The position numbers and the translations under genes were made by a program. Of a stretch of DNA of 13,761 nt, positions 5,775 to 12,419 are shown piece after piece. Under the pieces are notes generated by a model that saw only the letters and a list, made by a program, of their open reading frames with translations, was not told the origin of the DNA and made no database searches. Every line of letters begins with the position of its first letter. Position 1 is the first letter of the stretch. Source of the stretch: an uncultured Chloroflexota bacterium (GTDB taxonomy: Bacteria > Chloroflexota > Limnocylindria > Limnocylindrales > Limnocylindraceae); NCBI GenBank assembly GCA_937864085.1, contig CALMIH010000138.1:1-13761 (forward strand), read 5' to 3'.

Positions 5775-8513
5775 ATGATTCGAATCATCCGCACGACGCT
5801 CTCCCTCCTCCTGGTAGCCGGGGGGCTATCAGCACAGCTCGCCGCGCCGACGCCTGCCCGCGCGGCCGGCGCAGGCTGGAAGGCATGTGCCGCGCGCTCG
5901 GTGCCACTTCCAGCCACACGGCCGGCTGACCCAGCACTTACGGATGCGCTTCAGAAGCGGGTGAGCAACTGGAGACAGGCGCGGAGCACAAGGTACGCAG
6001 GCCTCTCTGCAACGATTCGTTGGGACGATGGTCGAGAAGTCAGTGCGGTTAGTGGCAGCGCGGATAAGGGTAGCGGCCGCGCCGTTGACCCTCACACGCC
6101 GTTCGCACTCGCGAGCGTCAGCAAGCCGTTTACTGCAGCGGTCGCACTCCTCCTTGATGCATGCGGCATCATGCCGCTCGCCACGCGTGCCAGCTCGCTC
6201 GTTCCATACGCAGACGTCCGAGCAGAGGCAACGATTGAGGATCTTCTCCGTCATGAAGCGGGGATGAGTGACTGGCTGACAGATAAGTACACGCGCATGG
6301 ACTGGCTCATCTCACATCCGAACGGGAAGGTTGGACCGAAGACGGCGGTGCAGAATCTGCTTCCGCGCGGCGAGATCGGAACATTCGATTACTCAAATTC
6401 AAGCCTCACCCTTGTGACACTTGCGGCTGAACGCGCAACTGGCGCCTCGTGGCAGCAGTTAATGGGCGAGCTCTTACTCAAGCCACTTGGCTTAAAGGAG
6501 ACTGGGTTCGGTCCAGTTGCCGGCGCGGCGCGGCCGCACACCTGGTCGCGCGGAGCACTGCGTCCATTCGGTCAGCGCGGCTGGGGTCCGACGCGCTCTG
6601 TTGCCGCGGTGTTGCGCGGCGCCGGGGATCTCTTCTCTACACCACACGATCTGGTGCGTTTCGGCGAACTCCTCTGGGGCGATCGCTTGCTTGAGGGGAG
6701 CCAGACGCAACTGATCAACGGGATTGCGAACCTGACAGGCCTTCCGTGGTCGTACACGATTGGCACGATGATGGATCGTAGTTGGCTCGGCAGTGTGAGA
6801 ACGTATGGACATACTGGTGGCTATACTGGCGTTAGCACCACGCTTCGCCGCATCCCTGAGCTTGGCATCACCATTGCCGTTACGGCGAACGGCATGGGAA
6901 CACCTGGGGGATACGCAGACGATCTTGCAATCAATTTGATTGACCTGCTTGACGTTGCAGCTCCTAGTTCTGCACAGGCGATCGCTGGCGTGAGCGGTGC
7001 TGGGCTCACCGCCGCCGCACGAGCGAATCCAGAGCCGTTCCCCGTGGTCGCCCCTGCGGCGCTCCTCGTATGTGGTGATGGAAGCGCCGCGAGCGGCGCA
7101 GCGACTGACGGAGCACTCGGTTGGCAGGACCTCTCCTCTGGCGGAGATGACAGCGAAGTCGGCGAATGGTCGGGACGCGCTACCGCGCTCGCCGAACTCC
7201 CTGACGGTCGCCTCCTCGTTGGCGGCGTTGCGCTGAAGCGCGCCGGCGGCGTCACGGTGAAGGGGCTTGCAGTTCGCGATCCAAAGAGCGGCGCGTGGAG
7301 CCCCTTCGCATCTCTGACGCGTGCGGACGGCACGGTGGCAACCGTGACGGCGATCAGCGTTGACAGCGCACGTCAGCGTCTCTTCGTTAGCGGAGATTTT
7401 ACTACGGTTGCCACAAAAGCTAGGCGTACGGCAGCGAAGGGGATCGCGATGCTCAACCTGAATAGTGGACGCTGGTCGGCACTGAGTGGCGGGCTCCGCG
7501 GAAGCGTGCTGGTGCGCGCGATCTCCCTTGATCCAGCGAGCGGTCGCATCGCCGTTGGCGGAAAGTTCACCGTCCCCGGGAAGGCGAAGAGTGTCAACGT
7601 TGGCGTTTGGGATGTAGCAAGTGGTTGGATCCAACTAAAGCCGATCTCCGCGAGCGGAGCGATTAGCGGCCTTGTTGAATCCGTTGCCCTCACCTCGTCA
7701 GGTGTGGTGCACGCCGGCGGGCATCTATTCATCGGAGATAGTGAGGCGCTGGTTGCACGTTGGAGCACCGCCGCCGGCGGTTGGAGCGCGAGTGCAACAA
7801 GCTCAACGCTCGGTGATGCGCCGCGCGCTTTTGCCGTTGATGCAGGTGGCGCACTCATTGTTGGAACGGGAATCGGCTGGTATGGCAGCCCGCTTGTGCG
7901 CGAAAGCGCGCTCAGTGGCTACGGCTGGGAGCGCGTGGGTGGCGGTCTAACACTCTCGCGCCGCATCGCATGGATCTCTGCGCTCGCTCAGGTGCCAGGC
8001 GGCCGCGTTGCTGTTGGCGGAGCGTTTGACGCATCTGGCGGCACCAGTCTGCGGAACGTTGCGATCTGGGACCCAGCGAATCAAGGGCTCACCGCGCTCG
8101 GCACTGGGCTATCAGCAGCGCCCGACGCACTCGCAAGCTCGACGCACTCTCTCGCCTACGCAACGCTTCGACTTCGTAGTACCGAGCCAGGTGGCACTGG
8201 TCGCACCTGCATCACGGCGTGGGGTGTGTCATCCCCTGTCACCCCAGCAGCCCCAACGCTCACCGCAACGCGCAGCCGTATCACGGTTCGTTGGGCCGCG
8301 GCAGCATCTGGGAGCGCACCGACCGGCTGGATCGCTGAGGCACGAGCAAGCGGTCGCGCCATGCGCTCGTGCGTTACGGCTGCCCCACTGCTTACCTGTG
8401 TGATCAGTGGACTCGATGCTGGTACAAAATACAGCGTGCGATTGCGCGCCTACACCGTTCCTGCTGGCCCTTCGCCCCGATCTACCGCCGTGAAGGTGAC
8501 GACGAAGCGCTAG
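5775..8513 (+). CDS. exported serine hydrolase (beta-lactamase/class C family) with propeller-like repeats and FN3-like domain
   Basis: 912 residues. Residues 1-30 are a signal peptide with likely cleavage after PARA. Residues about 55-395 are a class C beta-lactamase/DD-peptidase/esterase fold with its three motifs: SVSK (114-117, Ser114 nucleophile), YSN (206-208) and HTG (346-348, in place of KTG). Residues about 430-820 hold six or more repeats of about 50-56 residues with a core like VGGxF then (V/I)AxWD..W..L; the VGG-like cores sit near 482, 538, 594, 646, 696 and 746, as in a beta-propeller. Residues 822-912 resemble fibronectin type III (PAAPTLTATRSRITVRW ... SGLDAGTKYSVRLRAY). It should act outside the cell. 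The substrate is unknown: peptidoglycan peptide, D-amino-acid ester or other ester. True beta-lactamase is less likely given the size and architecture. Confidence 0.85.
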   Translation: MIRIIRTTLSLLLVAGGLSAQLAAPTPARAAGAGWKACAARSVPLPATRPADPALTDALQKRVSNWRQARSTRYAGLSATIRWDDGREVSAVSGSADKGSGRAVDPHTPFALASVSKPFTAAVALLLDACGIMPLATRASSLVPYADVRAEATIEDLLRHEAGMSDWLTDKYTRMDWLISHPNGKVGPKTAVQNLLPRGEIGTFDYSNSSLTLVTLAAERATGASWQQLMGELLLKPLGLKETGFGPVAGAARPHTWSRGALRPFGQRGWGPTRSVAAVLRGAGDLFSTPHDLVRFGELLWGDRLLEGSQTQLINGIANLTGLPWSYTIGTMMDRSWLGSVRTYGHTGGYTGVSTTLRRIPELGITIAVTANGMGTPGGYADDLAINLIDLLDVAAPSSAQAIAGVSGAGLTAAARANPEPFPVVAPAALLVCGDGSAASGAATDGALGWQDLSSGGDDSEVGEWSGRATALAELPDGRLLVGGVALKRAGGVTVKGLAVRDPKSGAWSPFASLTRADGTVATVTAISVDSARQRLFVSGDFTTVATKARRTAAKGIAMLNLNSGRWSALSGGLRGSVLVRAISLDPASGRIAVGGKFTVPGKAKSVNVGVWDVASGWIQLKPISASGAISGLVESVALTSSGVVHAGGHLFIGDSEALVARWSTAAGGWSASATSSTLGDAPRAFAVDAGGALIVGTGIGWYGSPLVRESALSGYGWERVGGGLTLSRRIAWISALAQVPGGRVAVGGAFDASGGTSLRNVAIWDPANQGLTALGTGLSAAPDALASSTHSLAYATLRLRSTEPGGTGRTCITAWGVSSPVTPAAPTLTATRSRITVRWAAAASGSAPTGWIAEARASGRAMRSCVTAAPLLTCVISGLDAGTKYSVRLRAYTVPAGPSPRSTAVKVTTKR

Positions 8514-8621
8514 CGAGTCGCGCATCGTGCGCGGCCGCGATGGGCGAATGTGCACGTGATAGGGCGGATCAAGGTCGGCGACCAGTTCCCACGCGAGAGA
8601 GAGGTGGACTAGGCTGAGTCA
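8514..8621. other. intergenic region before chitinase-like gene
   Basis: 108 bases. An imperfect CATCG/CGATG inverted repeat near 8522-8541 could fold but has no T-tract, so I do not call it a terminator. The -10 box for the next gene lies at the right end. Confidence 0.35.
8610..8615 (+). promoter_or_regulatory. -10 box for leaderless chitinase-like transcript
   Basis: TAGGCT is followed by six bases (gagtca) and ATG 8622. A partial -35, TTCCCA (8586-8591), lies 18 bases upstream. The purine-rich stretch at 8595-8604 is 17 bases from the ATG, too far to be an SD. Confidence 0.55.
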
Positions 8622-9557
8622 ATGCTCACCATGAAGGCGATCAGTGCCCTCCTCTGCGGTGCCCTCCTTGGAGGGTGCGCTGGCGCAGCAAACGAGCAGC
8701 CCGCTGCAGAGCGCAGCTTCCGGATCGTAGGCTACGTAACTGCGGCGGCAGTCCTTGACGTGATCGACTTCTCACGCCTGACGCACGTCAACTACGCCTT
8801 CCTCCTCCCAAAGAAGAGTGGCGAGCTGAAGACGTTCGGCTCGCCAACGCAACTACGCCGCGTGGTGGAGATTGCGCATGCCGCGAGCGCGAAGGTGCTG
8901 ATCTCCGTCGGTGGCTGGGGTTGGGATGACGAGTTCGAGGAGCTTGCGGCAGCGGAAGATCGGCGCGCGCGATTCGTGAGTGCCGTAGTTGATTTCGTTG
9001 CGGAGTACCAACTTGATGGTGCCGATATTGACTGGGAGTATCCGGATGCTGGCGCGTCAAGCGACCACTTCGTTGCACTGATGCGTGAACTACGTGCCGC
9101 ACTCCCAGCGGGGAGCCTGCTGACAACGGCGGTCGTCTCAGACGCAACGCACGCAGATGGTATTGATCCCGTCATCTTCGAGATTGTGGACTTCGTCAAC
9201 GTCATGGCCTATGACGGCGGGCCCGCCAATCATTCGCCGCTCAGCCTCGCGGAGCAGGCGCTCGCCTCGTGGGACGCTAAGGGCCTAAGAAAAGAGCAGC
9301 GCGTTCTCGGCGTTCCCTTCTATGCGCGTCCTGGGTACGCTTCGTATCGCAAACTCTTTGAGTCAGATCCGGCAACGGCAGATGGCGATCGCATCCTCTA
9401 CTTCAGCGAGGAGCAGAACTACAACGGTCCCGCCACCTTGCGCGCCAAGGTGGCACTTGCCAAGCAGGAGGCGTCAGGGGTCATGATCTGGGAGCTCTCC
9501 CAGGACGCGCTTGGCAACGATTCGCTCTTGAAGGTGATCTGGGAGGCGAGTCAGTAG
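8622..9557 (+). CDS. GH18 chitinase-like lipoprotein
   Basis: 311 residues. Residues 1-19 are a lipoprotein signal peptide: MLTMK, a hydrophobic core, and lipobox LGGC with Cys19 as the lipidated residue. The rest is a GH18 TIM barrel: HVNYAF (55-60), KVLISVGGWG (91-100), catalytic DGADIDWEYP (132-141) with the full DxxDxDxE set (Asp132, Asp135, Asp137, Glu139), VNVMAYDG (192-199) and GVMIWELSQD (286-295). It should hydrolyse beta-1,4-linked GlcNAc polymers (chitin, chito-oligosaccharides, or peptidoglycan-like glycans) by substrate-assisted catalysis at the outer face of the membrane. There is no carbohydrate-binding module, so soluble oligosaccharides may be favoured. An in-frame ATG at 8631 is the alternative start. 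The amino-sugar genes downstream suggest it feeds their substrates. Confidence 0.9.
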   Translation: MLTMKAISALLCGALLGGCAGAANEQPAAERSFRIVGYVTAAAVLDVIDFSRLTHVNYAFLLPKKSGELKTFGSPTQLRRVVEIAHAASAKVLISVGGWGWDDEFEELAAAEDRRARFVSAVVDFVAEYQLDGADIDWEYPDAGASSDHFVALMRELRAALPAGSLLTTAVVSDATHADGIDPVIFEIVDFVNVMAYDGGPANHSPLSLAEQALASWDAKGLRKEQRVLGVPFYARPGYASYRKLFESDPATADGDRILYFSEEQNYNGPATLRAKVALAKQEASGVMIWELSQDALGNDSLLKVIWEASQ

Positions 9558-9575
9558 CAGGGCGCTTGTTCGTGG

Positions 9576-9581
9576 CAGACT
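9576..9581 (+). promoter_or_regulatory. possible -10 box for leaderless dehydrogenase transcript
   Basis: CAGACT is followed by six bases (tccccc) and ATG 9588. There is no SD in the 30-base gap after the chitinase stop, so either this is a leaderless start or translation relies on an SD-independent route. The box is a weak match by itself. Confidence 0.35.
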
Positions 9582-9587
9582 TCCCCC

Positions 9588-10697
9588 ATGGGTGACCAGT
9601 GGTGCACGGGCCAGACTGGACGTGACGGGGGTGATCTACCAGTCACGCGCGGAGATCGTCCAACCAGTCTTGGTGAGGGCTACGAGCCGTTTGTGGCGCG
9701 CCACGGCTTTCCGGCTACATATGCGCGCGGACTCGCGCGCGGACTCGGGGATCGTCTTGGCGCAACGCTCGTGGTGACGCAACCAGAGGCGTGGGCGATC
9801 GTCTCTCCGCACTTTGGCGCAGCGCCTCAAGCGATTCTGATGACCTCCACACTTGATCAGCCCACGCTTGACGACCTTGCGCGTTCCGCACCAGACGGCG
9901 TCACCGTGCTTGGCGTTGGTGGTGGCACGGCGATGGATGTTGCGAAGTGGATCTCATGGCGACGGGCGCTTCCGCTCGTGCAGCTACCGACACTCGCCTC
10001 TGTGGACGCCTGTTTCACCAGGATGAGTGCGTTGCGCGACGGTGAGCGCGTGCGCTACGAAGGTGACGCCGTTCCCGAAGAGGTGCTGATTGACTATGAG
10101 ATCCTTGGATCCGCACCGCATGCGCTGCTCTCCGCAGGGATCGGCGACGTGCTCTCGTGCCTGACTGCGTTGGCGGACTGGGAGCTGGCGGTCGCCCAGG
10201 GGATTGATCCCGCATGGGATAAGGAGGGGGCGGCAGCCTCCGAACGATATGTCAACGCCCTCGCCGCCGCCGCTCCTGAAATCGCGGTGCGTTCTGAGGC
10301 GGGGATTCGCTCGCTAATGGAGCTCCACCGGGAGATCGGGTGGCGCTGTCATGCGCTCGGCCACGCACGATTCGAAGAAGGGAGTGAGCACTTTTTCGCC
10401 TACTGCTTTGAGGCGGTGACAGGGCGGACGATCATGCACGGGGAACTTGTGGTGATGGGTGTACTGGCGATGACCGCACTGACGGGGATTGGGCACGAGC
10501 GTGCCCGCGCGATCGTCTCGGCGGCGGGGACTCGTTGGCGACTACACGACCTTGGTGTGGCATGGAGCGAAGTGGAGGCGACACTCCGTGCACTCCCCGC
10601 TTTTGCAAGAGAGGGTGGCTACTGGTACTCGCACGCGCACACGCTGACGATTGCGGATCAAGAGTTGGCAACGGTTCGCCGCGCGCTCGGTGCTTGA
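9588..10697 (+). CDS. glycerol-1-phosphate dehydrogenase-like protein (AraM/EgsA type)
   Basis: 369 residues. It belongs to the dehydroquinate-synthase/iron-alcohol-dehydrogenase superfamily. The NAD(P)-binding glycine motif is VLGVGGGTAMDVAKW (107-121), followed by LPTLASVDACF (133-143), AGIGDVLSCLTALADWELA (183-201), GSEHFFAY (265-272) and MHGELVVMGVL (283-293). The metal ligands are likely Asp187, His268 and His284. This motif set fits sn-glycerol-1-phosphate dehydrogenase (DHAP to G1P) best, known in archaea and as AraM in Bacillus. Substrate specificity is not secure, and a sugar-phosphate dehydrogenase is possible given the neighbours. About 25 residues precede the family-like part (RPTSLGEGYEPFV), so the true start might be later, though the -10 position fits 9588. 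It is followed by the deacetylase after 15 bases. Confidence 0.75.
   Translation: MGDQWCTGQTGRDGGDLPVTRGDRPTSLGEGYEPFVARHGFPATYARGLARGLGDRLGATLVVTQPEAWAIVSPHFGAAPQAILMTSTLDQPTLDDLARSAPDGVTVLGVGGGTAMDVAKWISWRRALPLVQLPTLASVDACFTRMSALRDGERVRYEGDAVPEEVLIDYEILGSAPHALLSAGIGDVLSCLTALADWELAVAQGIDPAWDKEGAAASERYVNALAAAAPEIAVRSEAGIRSLMELHREIGWRCHALGHARFEEGSEHFFAYCFEAVTGRTIMHGELVVMGVLAMTALTGIGHERARAIVSAAGTRWRLHDLGVAWSEVEATLRALPAFAREGGYWYSHAHTLTIADQELATVRRALGA
9723..9746 (+). repeat. exact 12-bp tandem duplication inside the dehydrogenase gene
   Basis: gcgcgcggactc occurs twice in a row, encoding the repeated residues Ala-Arg-Gly-Leu (47-54). It keeps frame and sits before the nucleotide-binding motif in a helix-like region. 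Confidence 0.8.
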
Positions 10698-10700
10698 TGC

Positions 10701-10706
10701 AAGAAT
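10701..10706 (+). promoter_or_regulatory. possible -10 box for leaderless deacetylase transcript
   Basis: AAGAAT is followed by six bases (ctgatc) and ATG 10713, in the 15-base gap after the dehydrogenase stop. There is no SD. It could be an internal promoter for the deacetylase-kinase pair. Confidence 0.4.
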
Positions 10707-10712
10707 CTGATC

Positions 10713-11354
10713 ATGTCTAACCTGCGCGTCGCCCTCACCTTTGATGCCGAGCATCCGGATCGGCCACACCATCTGGTTGGGTCGGAAGATCGTCTGCGCG
10801 AGACGCTCGGATCACTTGAGGTTCGTGGCACCTTCTTTGTGCAAGGGCGTTGGGCTGAGGCCTTCCCTGATCAGGCGCGCCGCATTGCAGATGATGGGCA
10901 CCTGATTGGAAATCACTCGCACTATCACGCCAAGATGAATCTGCTCACGGAAACTGGATTAGTAGAAGACATCAAAGCAGCCGCCGGCGCAATTGAAACG
11001 ATCTGCAAGCGCGATCCTGCGCCATGGTTCCGCTCGCCGTTTGGCGCCGGTGCAAAGGATCCACGCGTGCGCGCGGCGCTCGAGCAGCTCGGCTACAAGC
11101 AGGTGCTCTGGAGCGCATCGGGTGACGATTGGGATCATCGTGAGACGGCGCAACATATGGAAGACGCGGCGGTGGCGAGCACGCTCGCGCACGGCGATGG
11201 CGCGATCCTCCTCTTCCACACCTGGCCTTCATACACGCACGAAAAGATTTCACGCATCGTTGCGCGACTGCGCGAAGAGGGGGCGACATTCGTGACAGTA
11301 GACCAACTTGAACCGAAAGGAATTCCAGATAACTTTGGTGAGGTTGACTGGTGA
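10713..11354 (+). CDS. NodB-type polysaccharide deacetylase, no signal peptide
   Basis: 213 residues, about a bare NodB catalytic domain (CE4 family). The five motifs can be followed: TFDAEH (9-14), the metal-binding HSHYH (68-72), RSPFG (107-111), SGDDWD (136-141) and LLFHTW (166-171). Motif 1 is unusual: the canonical TFDDG has a second Asp as a metal ligand, but here the order is Asp11-Ala12-Glu13, so metal binding may use Glu13 or be altered. Family members remove N-acetyl groups from GlcNAc in chitin, chito-oligosaccharides or peptidoglycan. With no signal peptide or membrane segment it should work in the cytoplasm, on oligosaccharides or a precursor. The stop overlaps the next gene's GTG by four bases, so the two are translationally coupled. 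Confidence 0.85.
   Translation: MSNLRVALTFDAEHPDRPHHLVGSEDRLRETLGSLEVRGTFFVQGRWAEAFPDQARRIADDGHLIGNHSHYHAKMNLLTETGLVEDIKAAAGAIETICKRDPAPWFRSPFGAGAKDPRVRAALEQLGYKQVLWSASGDDWDHRETAQHMEDAAVASTLAHGDGAILLFHTWPSYTHEKISRIVARLREEGATFVTVDQLEPKGIPDNFGEVDW
11337..11343 (+). promoter_or_regulatory. Shine-Dalgarno for the sugar kinase
   Basis: GGTGAGG inside the end of the deacetylase gene lies seven bases before GTG 11351 and supports that start. Confidence 0.6.
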
Positions 11355-12403
11355 CCCGAGTGGTGAAGCGACGCAGCAGCGCGCCGCGCACGGCGCACGC
11401 GCTGATCGTTGGCATTGACGGCGGCAACTCCAAGACCGACATCCTCCTCGCAGATACAAGTGGAAAGCTGCTCGCCTGGGTGCGGGTCAGTGGCAGCAAT
11501 CCACAGGGGATCGGACTCCTCCCTGCAGCGGCGCTGCTCCGCTCTGGCATCGATGCGGCGCTAGCGCGTGCCAAGCGTGGCGGCGAGCGACCAGCGGCGG
11601 TTGCCCTCTGTATGGCGGGGATTGATACGCCACGTGACGCAAAGGCGGTACGCGGCGTGCTTGCTGGTCGTGGATCGGCGCGCATCGCAGGCCACCTCTC
11701 CACACGGAACGACTCTGAGGCGGGGCTGCGTGTGGCAACCACCGACGGCGTTGGGATTGCGATTGTTGGTGGTGCCGGCGTGAATGCGATCGGCGTGAAC
11801 GAGAAGGGGAAGACGGCACGCTTCGCCGCACTCGGCGACATCTCTGGGGACTTCGGCGGCGGCGGTGGGCTCAGCGTTGCGGCGCTCGGCGCAGCGGTAC
11901 GCGCCTACGAAGGGCGTGGTCCACGAACGAGTCTCGGTCGCGCCATCTTGCGCACCACCGGCTTCCCATCACTCCGCGCGCTTCTTGACGCGGTGCTGGA
12001 GGACCGCGTCCCTCACGGTGGGATTGGTGCACTCGGACGCGTGCTCTTAGAAGAGTCAGAGCGCGGTGATCGAGTGGCGCGCGAGATTGAGACACTAATG
12101 ATTGATCACGCCGTTGCCTACGCCGTTGCAGCGCAGCGCCGCGCCCCGTCGCGACGTAAGCGCATCCCAATCGTGCTGATCGGCAGCACGATCCTCTCGT
12201 CGCTCCCTGGGTATCGTTCTCGCCTCTACGCGGCGCTCATCGCCGCAATTCCCAACGGTGAGGTGCGGCCGCTGCGCGAACCACCAGCGCTCGGCGCACT
12301 CCTCTACGCACTTGATGAATCTGGTGCTGGTCCTGCTGCACGCACGCGCGCCGAAGCGTCACTGCGCGCAGCGATCAAGAAGGCGAAGCCTGTAAAGATC
12401 TAG
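11351..12403 (+). CDS. N-acetylglucosamine kinase-like protein (BadF/BadG/BcrA/BcrD ATPase family)
   Basis: 350 residues, usual for the family. It is an actin-like ATPase sugar kinase: phosphate-1 loop GIDGGNSKTDILLAD (21-35), likely catalytic Asp121 in NDSEAG, phosphate-2 loop GVGIAIVGGAGVNAIG (133-148), the GDISGDFGGGGGL segment (162-174), and an adenosine motif around IVLIGSTIL near residue 275. Likely reaction: ATP-dependent 6-phosphorylation of GlcNAc or glucosamine in the cytoplasm. The deacetylase overlap (GTGA) and the GH4 phospho-glycosidase nearby favour an amino-sugar substrate, possibly a deacetylated one. GTGs at 11360 and 11363 are alternative starts. The gene converges on the GH4 gene with a 16-base gap. 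Confidence 0.82.
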   Translation: MTRVVKRRSSAPRTAHALIVGIDGGNSKTDILLADTSGKLLAWVRVSGSNPQGIGLLPAAALLRSGIDAALARAKRGGERPAAVALCMAGIDTPRDAKAVRGVLAGRGSARIAGHLSTRNDSEAGLRVATTDGVGIAIVGGAGVNAIGVNEKGKTARFAALGDISGDFGGGGGLSVAALGAAVRAYEGRGPRTSLGRAILRTTGFPSLRALLDAVLEDRVPHGGIGALGRVLLEESERGDRVAREIETLMIDHAVAYAVAAQRRAPSRRKRIPIVLIGSTILSSLPGYRSRLYAALIAAIPNGEVRPLREPPALGALLYALDESGAGPAARTRAEASLRAAIKKAKPVKI

Positions 12404-12419
12404 TGCGGAGTAGCGCGAC

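Noticed and set aside
6492..7634. 380-codon minus-strand open frame
   Set aside because: It lies entirely antisense to the serine hydrolase, has no recognisable family motif, and is Arg/Cys-rich as expected for a shadow frame in GC-rich DNA.
8522..8541. CATCG/CGATG inverted repeat after the serine hydrolase
   Set aside because: Short imperfect stem with no T-tract; not enough to call a terminator.
9621..9647. CGTGAC/GTCACG inverted repeat near the start of the dehydrogenase
   Set aside because: Six-base arms 15 bases apart within coding sequence; no second copy elsewhere was found, so an operator call is not supported.
10972..11841. 289-codon minus-strand open frame
   Set aside because: It is antisense to the deacetylase and kinase genes, with low-complexity Ala/Ser/Pro/Arg content and no motif.
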